A DNA stretch of 10,686 bases from positions 320 to 11,005 of the forward strand of contig DAAL01000259.1 of assembly GCA_001701065.1 (NCBI GenBank). Direction: 5' to 3'. This DNA comes from Bacteroidales bacterium GP4. GTDB lineage: Bacteria; Bacteroidota; Bacteroidia; Bacteroidales; Muribaculaceae. This document shows positions 1 through 6,234 of this stretch, piece after piece (the first letter of the stretch is position 1; every line of letters starts with the position of its first letter). Both the position numbers and the translations under genes were made by a program. The notes below the pieces were generated by a model, which worked only from the letters and a program-made list of their open reading frames with translations, had not been told where the DNA came from and did not search any database.

Positions 1-7
1 ACTCCTT

Positions 8-1879
8 TCAACGGAGTAGAGACATCTGCTCCGCAGGATTAAGATGGATGCTGTCGGTATGGCTGTCCACCGCCTCCTTTATATTGGACAGAATCTTTCC
101 ATAATGGCGTTTCCGTGGCGAAGTCAGGTATGCCGCCGCGCTCCACAACTGGCAATAAGGTTGCTCCTCTGAACGGAACTCAGGCTGATTGAACAACGGC
201 ACAGGACCGTCGGCTACCACCGAAGTCTCAGCCATAACGTCCTCCCACTCCCTCTGACCGGTCACATTGTAAAGATAGGCTGCCGCCATGTTTTTGAAAT
301 CACGCTGAGACATAGCCACATCGCCCAGATGCTGCACAACGTCGGCATCGGCATCATCCTGTTTCTCGGCATATCGGAATGCTTTTATAGCTTCATCGGC
401 ATAGTATTTAGCCAATGCCTCGTTGCCGTTAAGGCGAAAAGCTTCAGCCATCATGGCGCAGTTAGCGGCGTTTGCCCATGCCGCTATAGTGGTGCATCCT
501 GCCTGGAACATCACCTTCCAGTCAGCCGATGGGTTAGTCACACCCTGCGAGTAAGCCTCGCCGTCGCGTATGCTCAGGAAGAAATCCACTTCATTACGAG
601 CCTCGTCGAGAAGGTCGGGTATGCCGTTGCCGCTCTCGCGTATGTCAAGATTGTCGTCATTGAGCGACTTGCCGCCCGTCAACACATAAGGAAGTAGCAT
701 ATCGTAGATATTGCTCACATGGGCAAGATGACGGTCCCAGTCCATCGCATCGGAGTGACCGCCTTTCACGCCGGTAACCTCGGGATTGCCCGGAAGGCGG
801 TGTTCCCAAAACTTCGACTGCTCGGGCATCTTGAAATGCGGCTCGTCCCACACATCGCCCCCTATTTTACGCCATTCGGGGTGCCAGGGGTGAAGGTCGG
901 TCTTGTAAATCTTGAATCCGGCAGGGTCCTCTCCAGCCACAAAACGGGGTTGGCGCGGTATAGGCACCACACGCGGAGTGTCTACCGGCTCTCCGAGACG
1001 CATATAGTAGTAACCGCGCACGGAATATTTGAACGGTTCACGGTAAATGTCGGATGCCACATCAAAGTCCATGCTGCATCCCACATCCTCTACCACCAGG
1101 CGGTAACGTCCCGGTGCAGGTGCCGGAAAATCGACAGTCCACACTCCGGAGCCAGTGAGATTACGGTTTCCGGCTTCATGCTTGCTTGCAACAACCTCCT
1201 TCCACGGCTTCACCTCCCCTATTTCGTGCTTCTCGCCGGTAGCGAGATTGTAGAGCCAAGCCTTACGTCCCTCAAACTGCGCATAGTCGCGCGCGCCGCC
1301 GTCGCCCATCCACAAATAAAGGTCAGCGTGGCAACGGGATTGGGACGGAGTGTACCCGATAGTGTTGACATGAATAGCTTCGGAAGGCGAATTCCTCACA
1401 TCAAACTTCAATGAGCAAGTGTCAACGTCGCTTCCAAGCAGATTATTGATGTGAACGTTATAACTTTTGCCCTGCTTCATCGGTTTTGGCAACTTAAGAA
1501 ATACCCAGTGGTCAAGCTCCGAAGTAAGACGCGAGTCGGTGTTCATGGGCTTCGATTTCAGCCACACCCGTGCAGGGGCAACCATACCGAATCCCTCATC
1601 GTCGACGCTCCCGACGCTCCACAATGTGGGGGTCCTGAGGTTAGCAACATCAAGTCGCTGACCAAACACACGCATGGAGTCATCGCCAAGCGCAAAGGAA
1701 TGACCTAAATAGGCACTTGCACCGGTGCCGTTGTCACGATACCACACCTCGCCGTCACGGAAGTGCAATAGAAGATGTTCATTGTCCACCGCACTTATAT
1801 TAATGAGTTTAGTGGCTAATGCTCCTACCGAGTTCACAGCCACAAAAGCCATCACAAGAAGTAATTTGAAGAATTTCAT
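8..1879 (-). CDS. Secreted glycoside hydrolase family 9 (endoglucanase-like), C-terminally short
   Basis: Predicted secreted beta-glucan/cellulose-type hydrolase of 623 residues. The start at 1879 (MKFFKLLL...) opens a clear signal peptide of about 21 residues; the in-frame ATG 25 codons upstream is rejected because the promoter element at 1909-1916 would lie inside the gene. An N-terminal beta-rich region precedes an Ig-like CelD_N-type domain starting near residue 169 (IHVNTIGY, to about 275). The GH9 (alpha/alpha)6 domain begins near residue 280. The GH9 catalytic-base motif DAGD appears as DAMD (D377 and D380), followed by the typical NGIPDLLDEA segment (about 418-427). The frame ends at TGA 8-10, only about 247 residues after DAMD, so the C-terminal part that in GH9 carries the conserved His/Arg and catalytic Glu is not seen. 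It may be frameshifted, truncated, or continue in another frame outside the window. The exact substrate cannot be told. Confidence 0.8.
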   Translation of the reverse strand: MKFFKLLLVMAFVAVNSVGALATKLINISAVDNEHLLLHFRDGEVWYRDNGTGASAYLGHSFALGDDSMRVFGQRLDVANLRTPTLWSVGSVDDEGFGMVAPARVWLKSKPMNTDSRLTSELDHWVFLKLPKPMKQGKSYNVHINNLLGSDVDTCSLKFDVRNSPSEAIHVNTIGYTPSQSRCHADLYLWMGDGGARDYAQFEGRKAWLYNLATGEKHEIGEVKPWKEVVASKHEAGNRNLTGSGVWTVDFPAPAPGRYRLVVEDVGCSMDFDVASDIYREPFKYSVRGYYYMRLGEPVDTPRVVPIPRQPRFVAGEDPAGFKIYKTDLHPWHPEWRKIGGDVWDEPHFKMPEQSKFWEHRLPGNPEVTGVKGGHSDAMDWDRHLAHVSNIYDMLLPYVLTGGKSLNDDNLDIRESGNGIPDLLDEARNEVDFFLSIRDGEAYSQGVTNPSADWKVMFQAGCTTIAAWANAANCAMMAEAFRLNGNEALAKYYADEAIKAFRYAEKQDDADADVVQHLGDVAMSQRDFKNMAAAYLYNVTGQREWEDVMAETSVVADGPVPLFNQPEFRSEEQPYCQLWSAAAYLTSPRKRHYGKILSNIKEAVDSHTDSIHLNPAEQMSLLR

Positions 1880-1908
1880 TGTAAAGAATAAAATTAGATT
1901 GATTTTCA

Positions 1909-1916
1909 CAAAGATA
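1909..1916 (-). promoter_or_regulatory. Bacteroidales -7 promoter element for the GH9 gene
   Basis: On the minus strand this reads TATCTTTG, a match to the Bacteroidales TAnnTTTG -7 consensus. No clear TTTG -33 box lies 19-21 bp upstream. Initiation a few bases downstream would leave a short AT-rich leader of roughly 20-25 nt before the ATG at 1879, normal for this group. It supports the 1879 start over the upstream ATG. Confidence 0.55.
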
Positions 1917-1968
1917 CGAAAACTCTTGAATATAACTCCATTAACATCGGACAAAAAACTTCTTAATA

Positions 1969-2000
1969 TTTGTTTTTATTTCTGTTTTGTTGTATTTTTG
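1969..2000 (+). promoter_or_regulatory. Orphan plus-strand Bacteroidales promoter
   Basis: TTTG at 1969-1972 and TATTTTTG at 1993-2000 are separated by 20 bp, fitting the Bacteroidales TTTG-N19-21-TAnnTTTG consensus. It points away from GH9 toward the hairpin at 2032-2054. No real gene follows on the plus strand: the only nearby start, ATG 2046-2048, encodes M-K-F-L and stops at 2058-2060. It may be a relic, drive a short non-coding transcript, or be a chance match in AT-rich DNA. Confidence 0.4.
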
Positions 2001-2031
2001 CACCAAATCAGAAATAAAAGTGAACTACATC

Positions 2032-2054
2032 GAATTTCATCGACAATGAAATTC
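2032..2054. repeat. Perfect 9-bp hairpin in the intergenic gap
   Basis: GAATTTCAT (2032-2040) and ATGAAATTC (2046-2054) are perfect inverted complements around a 5-nt loop. The symmetry fits either an operator-like dyad or an RNA stem on either strand. There is no T-tract that would make it a terminator. Its right arm lies inside the right arm of the larger 14-bp inverted repeat. Confidence 0.5.
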
Positions 2055-2070
2055 TTATGAAGATTGGGCA

Positions 2071-2102
2071 AATAAAAAAGAGCGGTCTTTCGACTGCTCT
2101 TT
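2071..2102 (-). terminator. Rho-independent terminator (xseAB / small RNA)
   Basis: On the minus strand AAAGAGCAGTC (2102-2092), loop GAAA, and GACCGCTCTTT (2087-2077) form an 11-position stem with one A-C mismatch, running straight into a T-rich tract (2079-2071, interrupted by one A). It ends either the der-xseB messages or the candidate small RNA. Read on the plus strand the stem is intact with a G-U pair but lacks a good T-tract, so minus-strand termination is favoured. Confidence 0.7.
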
Positions 2103-2178
2103 CCGACCGGGCGAAACCGATCCCTAAAATCGTTGCTTTCGCAATCGAAGTATTTCTTTCAAGGGGAAACTACCCTTT
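2071..2178 (-). ncRNA. Candidate structured small RNA downstream of xseB
   Basis: About 108 nt on the minus strand, from just after a promoter (-7 element 2184-2191) to an intrinsic terminator. Four consecutive hairpins can be drawn. H1 is AAGGG/CCCTT at 2161-2177. H2 is at 2130-2148, with a GAAA loop and one bulged A. H3 is GATCGG/CCGGTC at 2105-2122, with one G-U pair. H4 is the terminator stem at 2077-2102, also with a GAAA loop. GNRA-type loops appear only when read on the minus strand. No convincing ORF lies within it. It could equally be the structured 3' UTR of the xseAB message, or both by readthrough. It lacks the SRP RNA core motif, and I do not recognise a known family. Confidence 0.45.
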
Positions 2179-2183
2179 ATGTG

Positions 2184-2214
2184 CAAAGATAATAAATATT
2201 TTGCTCATCACAAC
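2184..2214 (-). promoter_or_regulatory. Bacteroidales promoter overlapping the xseB stop
   Basis: Minus-strand TATCTTTG (2191-2184), followed by C, matches the -7 consensus. GTTG (2214-2211) lies 19 bp upstream and matches three of four bases of the TTTG -33 box. Transcription would begin near 2178 and enter the multi-hairpin region that ends at the terminator at 2071-2102, so its likely product is a short RNA rather than a message. Confidence 0.5.
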
Positions 2215-2423
2215 TACTGGAGGATGGTTTTGAGTTCCTCCTCGGTCATGGTGAGGCGTTTGCGGCATTCGCCGAGCAATTCAGTCGCCCTGCGGGTGTA
2301 CACGGCGAGAAGGTCTATCTCAAGAGCATCGCTCTGCATCTGCCGCATGATGTTCTCTAACTCGGTTATAGCCTGCGAATAAGTAAGGTCCTTGACAGGT
2401 GTGAATTGTGGTTCTTTTGACAT
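2214..2423 (-). CDS. xseB: Exodeoxyribonuclease VII small subunit
   Basis: A 69-residue XseB, the small helical subunit that coats the coiled-coil arms of XseA in exodeoxyribonuclease VII, a cytoplasmic nuclease that degrades single-stranded DNA in DNA repair. The family pattern is clear: LTYSQAITELENIMRQMQSD near the N-terminus (about residues 13-32), then EIDLLAVYTRRATELLGECRKRL, two helices typical of the roughly 70-residue family. It starts 9 nt after the xseA stop, so the two subunits are almost certainly made from one message, as in many bacteria. The next promoter on this strand overlaps its stop codon. Confidence 0.93.
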   Translation of the reverse strand: MSKEPQFTPVKDLTYSQAITELENIMRQMQSDALEIDLLAVYTRRATELLGECRKRLTMTEEELKTILQ

Positions 2424-2432
2424 ATTCTTATG

Positions 2433-3725
2433 TTATTCTTTTATTGATTTCATAGTTCCTTCGGCAAGCGTGGTGATGATTTCGGCACCCTGCGGGACTT
2501 CGGAGGGATTCTTCACGGAATGACCGTTGAAACGTGTTATGGAATAGCCTCGGCGCAAAGTCGCTTCAGGCGACAATGCTTTAAGCAGATTCTCCATCGC
2601 ATCCAAGCGGTCACGCTTTCTCCTCACGGCATTGCCGGTCAGCATCCGCAAAGAAGCCTCGATGGTGTCAAGGCGCGACATCTGCGGAGCTATGCGTTTC
2701 GACGCAAGTTGCTGGAGCGACAGCGCACACCGGTCAAGCTTGCTCTTGTTGCGCTCGATAACCCCCACAGGAGCGTCAGGCAATGCGCCTTCTATGCGGC
2801 TTAACTGCTCTTTGCACCCCGACAAACGTTCACGCACCAAATGCAGGATGTTCTGCCCAATGCTCATCAAGTGGTCAAGCGCATTTTTGCCCTGCGCTAT
2901 AAGCCATTCAGCCGCCGCAGTGGGTGTCTTTACTCTTATACAAGCCACATAGTCGAGAATAGTTATGTCACGTTCATGCCCTATTCCCACAATGACAGGC
3001 AGCGGAAATTGAGCCACATGCGCAGCCAATTCGTAATTTTCAAATCCCATGAGGTCACTTGTGGCACCGCCGCCGCGTATTATCGCCACACAGTCCCAGC
3101 AATCCTGCTGCATGGCTATCTCTTCAAGAGCCGCTATCACTGTCGATGCGGCACGGTCGCCCTGCATGATGGCGGGAAACAGCTTTATGTCGAAGCGAAG
3201 CCGTTGCGGATTATGGCTTATCTGATTCATGAAGTCACCGTAACCAGCGGCTCCCTCTGCCGAAATCACGGCTATGCGGAGCGGCGGTTCAGTAAACGAA
3301 AGGCTGCGGTTCATCTCAAGGATTCCTTCGTTTTTCAGCCGCTGCAGCATCTCGTTGCGGCGGCGCAGAAGGTCGCCCATCGTGTATTCTGGATTCACTG
3401 CGTTTATCACCAACGACATTCCGTACACAGGATGCATCGACACCGATGCCCTCACCATCACCTTAAGCCCGGTGGAGAAATCCTGTCCCGTGGCGGCATA
3501 AAAGTCGGAGCGTATACGCACAAACTGATTAGCCCAAATGGCGGCACGAGCCTTGGCAACCGTGGCTCCGGTGCTTTCATTCTTCTGCAGAAGCTCCATA
3601 TAGCAATGACCGCCCCTGACGGCGACATCGCTCAACTCAGCGGTTATCCACACATTCTGAGTGCGCGGCGACACCACCAAGGAAGCGATAAGTTGGTTCA
3701 GTTGCAGAAGTGTAAGCGATTCCAT
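2433..3725 (-). CDS. xseA: Exodeoxyribonuclease VII large subunit
   Basis: A 430-residue XseA, catalytic subunit of exodeoxyribonuclease VII, which cuts single-stranded DNA into oligonucleotides from both ends. An N-terminal OB-fold (about 1-100, with VWITAELSDVAVRGGHCYMEL) binds ssDNA. The nuclease core follows: IAVISAEGAAGYGDF (151-165), CVAIIRGGG (212-220), VGIGHERD (246-253) and KTPTAAAEWLI (266-276). The acidic, Arg and His positions known to be catalytic in the family are present (D164, R217, H250, D253). A long charged helical region (about 275-385) is the arm that carries XseB, and RRGYSITR near the C-terminus is also typical. Length is normal. The start lies 4 nt after the upstream stop, suggesting translational coupling. 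Confidence 0.95.
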   Translation of the reverse strand: MESLTLLQLNQLIASLVVSPRTQNVWITAELSDVAVRGGHCYMELLQKNESTGATVAKARAAIWANQFVRIRSDFYAATGQDFSTGLKVMVRASVSMHPVYGMSLVINAVNPEYTMGDLLRRRNEMLQRLKNEGILEMNRSLSFTEPPLRIAVISAEGAAGYGDFMNQISHNPQRLRFDIKLFPAIMQGDRAASTVIAALEEIAMQQDCWDCVAIIRGGGATSDLMGFENYELAAHVAQFPLPVIVGIGHERDITILDYVACIRVKTPTAAAEWLIAQGKNALDHLMSIGQNILHLVRERLSGCKEQLSRIEGALPDAPVGVIERNKSKLDRCALSLQQLASKRIAPQMSRLDTIEASLRMLTGNAVRRKRDRLDAMENLLKALSPEATLRRGYSITRFNGHSVKNPSEVPQGAEIITTLAEGTMKSIKE

Positions 3726-3729
3726 CAGT

Positions 3730-4368
3730 CTATTTCACCGGCTGCATGACTTTTCCGTTCCACTTGTAAGTCAACGACGGAAGAAGGTCGGAAGATATCA
3801 TCGAGTAAATGTCGGCTGAGAGGAATGCTTCCAGATTGTTGGTCAGCGTCAGCACCGATGTTGCCGTGTCATAGCTGTAGGAAGCAAGCATGAAAGGCAC
3901 AAGGTTGCTCACCTGCGATGAGTCCTTGGCTCCCTTCGCGGTAAGCCAGTCCTGCATTGTGGGAGGCGTGAACAACGTCTCCTTAAGCTGTGACCATGAC
4001 GAGTTATAGAAAGTGATATGGCTGTCAGGCGCAGGAGTAGCCACAGTCTGTATCAACGCTATTATCTGCGCTCCTCCCTGAGGAAGCACGATTATGTCAT
4101 ACTTGGTGGCATCAGTCATTGCCACTGACACCTGAGCCGGCGAGAGCGAGGTGATGCGTGAAGCGCCTTGGAACGCATTCTGGCTTGGAGTCGACGACCC
4201 GCTTTTAAAGTAGTCGATCATGTCAAGCCTCGCATTCTTGTCGAGCAAGGGGAATATGGAGCTTGGAGCATCGGCAAATGCCTGCTCGGCAGTAAGCTGC
4301 GCGCGCATTCCCGGCACAAATGCCATAATCATAATCAGAACTGTGAGAAACTTCTGTGACGTTTTCAT
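3730..4368 (-). CDS. Secreted DUF3256 family protein
   Basis: A 212-residue exported protein of unknown function. Residues 1-23 form a signal peptide with no lipobox cysteine, so a periplasmic rather than lipoprotein fate is expected. The mature start (LTAEQAFADAPSSIFPLLDKNARLDMIDY, about 25-53) fits the Bacteroidales DUF3256 family. The remainder is predicted mixed alpha/beta with no recognisable catalytic motif. It follows the helicase gene by 30 nt and ends 4 nt before the xseA start, so it is very likely co-transcribed and possibly translationally coupled with xseA, although a secreted protein has no obvious link to a cytoplasmic nuclease. No promoter is seen in the 30-nt gap. Confidence 0.8.
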   Translation of the reverse strand: MKTSQKFLTVLIMIMAFVPGMRAQLTAEQAFADAPSSIFPLLDKNARLDMIDYFKSGSSTPSQNAFQGASRITSLSPAQVSVAMTDATKYDIIVLPQGGAQIIALIQTVATPAPDSHITFYNSSWSQLKETLFTPPTMQDWLTAKGAKDSSQVSNLVPFMLASYSYDTATSVLTLTNNLEAFLSADIYSMISSDLLPSLTYKWNGKVMQPVK

Positions 4369-4398
4369 ATCCTTTATCGTTATAGGGTTAGAGAGTGT

Positions 4399-6150
4399 TT
4401 AATGTTTTCTTTTTCCTCCGCGCTTTCCTTGGGTGAACTTGTCGAAGTTACCGTTCTTCTTGCGTCGGGAAGAGCTGCGCGAATAGTCTTTTTCCAAATC
4501 GGCTATCTCGGCATACAGTTTATGCCCCACGAAGTCCACTCCGTTGATTCCGTTCAAAACTCTCTTGGCATCGGATTTCTTCACATCGAAAAGCGAATAT
4601 CCTGGCAGCAGGTCGATTCTACCCACATCAATCCTCGTGCCACCGATGACATGGTTGAGAATGTCTATCAGATTCGACGCATAGAAGCCGTCGTTTTTAC
4701 CGGCGTTCACGTAGATGCGTTCCATTCCGCTTTCGGCTACGCGGCGGTCTTTATACTTCTTTCGGGTGCTCTTTTTGACGGCAGGTTTGGCTTCTTCCTT
4801 AGGAGCTTTCTTAGGTTTCTCGTCGATGAAGTCGATAGTGGGAGCATCCTTATAGTAGTCGAGGAGACGGTTGAATTCAAGCGACACGATGCGCTTAAGC
4901 AGGTCTTCGCCTGAAAGCCATTCGAGTTTGCGGCTTACTCCGGGAAGATATTTTGCTATCTCGTCCTCGTTCACTTTCACACGCTCAAGCCTGTCGGCAA
5001 GGTTGTAAAGCTGTTTTTCGATGATGTGTGCCGGAGTAGGCACTTCCTTGCGTTCAAAAGTCTTGCCGATGCGCTTTTCTATGTCACGCAGGCTGTTTCT
5101 TTCGCGCGAATGGATGATGGCGATGGATATACCGGTCTTTCCGGCACGTCCTGTACGTCCCGAGCGGTGGGTATAGGTGGCGATGTCGTCAGGCAATCCG
5201 TAGTTTATCACGTGGGTAAGGTCGCTCACGTCGAGTCCTCGTGCGGCAACGTCGGTAGCCACAAGTATACGGAGCACCCGGTCACGGAACTTCTTCATCA
5301 CGGTGTCGCGCTGCGCCTGCGACAGTTCGCCGTGAAGCGCGTCGGCGTTGTATCCGTCCTGTATAAGCTTGTCGGCTATCTCCTGAGTCTCTTTACGGGT
5401 GCGGCAGAAGATGATGCCGTATATGTTGGGAGTGTCATCGGCTATTCGTTTAAGCGCAAGATACTTGTCGCGAGCATGCACCATATAGTATATGTGGCGC
5501 ACATTCTCGGCTCCGGTGTTCTTTGTCCCCACCACAAACTCCTGCGGGTCATGCATGTAGGTGTTGGCTATTTTTGCGATTTCAGGCGGCATTGTCGCCG
5601 AGAAAAGTAGCATTTTGCGGTCATCGGGCACGTAGGACAGGATGTTGTTGATATCGTCCACGAATCCCATGTTCAGCATCTCGTCAGCCTCGTCGAGTAT
5701 CACGGTGTGGACATGCGTCAGCCTCACCACCCCTCGTTGGATAAGGTCGATGAGTCGTCCCGGAGTTGCCACAATCACCTGCACTCCTTTTCTTAATGAG
5801 CGTATCTGGCTCTCTATGCTTGATCCGCCGTACACCGGCAGCACGCTTAAGTGCTTTATGTACTTGGAATAGTCAGCGAGATCGCTTCCTATCTGAAGGC
5901 ACAATTCACGGGTAGGCGCGATTATCAATGCCTGCGGCACATTCATGGAAGTGTCTATGCGCTGAAGCACCGGCAACCCGAACGCAGCCGTCTTTCCTGT
6001 TCCCGTCTGCGCCAGAGCTATCACGTCGCCATCCTCGTTGAGAAGATGGGGTATAACTTTTTCCTGCACCGGCATAGGGTTCTCAAAACCCAGTTCCTTT
6101 ATCGCTTTAAGGAGATCCTCACGAACTCCCAATTCTTCAAATGATTTCAT
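4399..6150 (-). CDS. deaD: DEAD-box ATP-dependent RNA helicase with DbpA RNA-binding domain
   Basis: A 583-residue cytoplasmic RNA helicase of the DeaD/CsdA-DbpA type, expected to remodel structured RNA during ribosome assembly, mRNA decay and cold adaptation. Motifs in order: Q-motif region (SFEELGV...PMPVQ, 3-29), motif I AQTGTGKT (47-54), Ia PTREL (79-83), TPGRL (129-133), II DEAD (153-156), III SAT (184-186), IV IIFCRTR (246-252), V ARGLD (303-307), VI HRSGRTGR (328-335). A Lys-rich linker (445-470) leads to a DbpA-like RNA-binding domain (about 476-550), then a basic tail rich in R, K and G. It lies 84 nt downstream of der with no consensus promoter between them, so co-transcription with der is likely. 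The short A-rich AAAAAGG directly before the ATG may help initiation. The symbol is by family resemblance; csdA is an equivalent name. Confidence 0.93.
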   Translation of the reverse strand: MKSFEELGVREDLLKAIKELGFENPMPVQEKVIPHLLNEDGDVIALAQTGTGKTAAFGLPVLQRIDTSMNVPQALIIAPTRELCLQIGSDLADYSKYIKHLSVLPVYGGSSIESQIRSLRKGVQVIVATPGRLIDLIQRGVVRLTHVHTVILDEADEMLNMGFVDDINNILSYVPDDRKMLLFSATMPPEIAKIANTYMHDPQEFVVGTKNTGAENVRHIYYMVHARDKYLALKRIADDTPNIYGIIFCRTRKETQEIADKLIQDGYNADALHGELSQAQRDTVMKKFRDRVLRILVATDVAARGLDVSDLTHVINYGLPDDIATYTHRSGRTGRAGKTGISIAIIHSRERNSLRDIEKRIGKTFERKEVPTPAHIIEKQLYNLADRLERVKVNEDEIAKYLPGVSRKLEWLSGEDLLKRIVSLEFNRLLDYYKDAPTIDFIDEKPKKAPKEEAKPAVKKSTRKKYKDRRVAESGMERIYVNAGKNDGFYASNLIDILNHVIGGTRIDVGRIDLLPGYSLFDVKKSDAKRVLNGINGVDFVGHKLYAEIADLEKDYSRSSSRRKKNGNFDKFTQGKRGGKRKH

Positions 6151-6168
6151 CCTTTTTAATTTTGCGAA

Positions 6169-6188
6169 CCGTCAGTTTCCCTGACCGG
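6169..6188 (-). other. Hairpin in the helicase 5' leader
   Basis: On the minus strand CCGGTCAG (6188-6181), loop GGAAA, and CTGACGG (6175-6169) form a 7-bp stem with one bulged G, about 18 nt before the helicase start. There is no T-tract after it, so it is a poor terminator for der. It could be a processing site or a leader structure controlling helicase translation. Function is inference. Confidence 0.35.
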
Positions 6189-6234
6189 CTCTATGTTTAT
6201 AAGTTGTGTGTCTCCTGTCGATTAAGAGGGCGTT

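Larger units (their letters stand above)
1869..2056. repeat. 14-bp inverted repeat bracketing two divergent promoters
   Basis: ACAATGAAATTCTT reads on the minus strand at 1882-1869, across the GH9 start codon, and again on the plus strand at 2043-2056. The arms match over all 14 bases, are separated by 160 bp, and the match does not extend on either side. The enclosed segment holds the GH9 promoter element (1909-1916, minus) and an outward plus-strand promoter (1969-2000). This is the geometry of an invertible promoter segment, but one arm overlaps a start codon, so common start-context sequence could explain part of the match. No invertase gene is in view. Confidence 0.45.

Noticed and set aside
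719..1414. A 231-codon open frame on the plus strand opposite GH9
   Set aside because: It is a shadow of the GH9 reading frame; no recognisable domain, signal or promoter supports it.
1880..1954. N-terminal extension of GH9 to an upstream ATG at 1954
   Set aside because: The extra 25 residues precede a perfect signal peptide and would place the TATCTTTG promoter element inside the gene.
2071..2178. SRP (4.5S-like) RNA
   Set aside because: A GGTCGGAAAG stretch looks superficially similar, but the conserved domain IV core (GGAAGGAAGCAGC type) and its symmetric loops are absent.
2841..3749. A 302-codon open frame on the plus strand opposite xseA
   Set aside because: It lies antisense to a fully motif-supported XseA, its translation is rich in His, Arg and Ser without any domain, and no promoter precedes it.
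6169..6188. Terminator for der
   Set aside because: The stem is short with a bulge and has no T-tract after it on the minus strand, so termination there is not supported.
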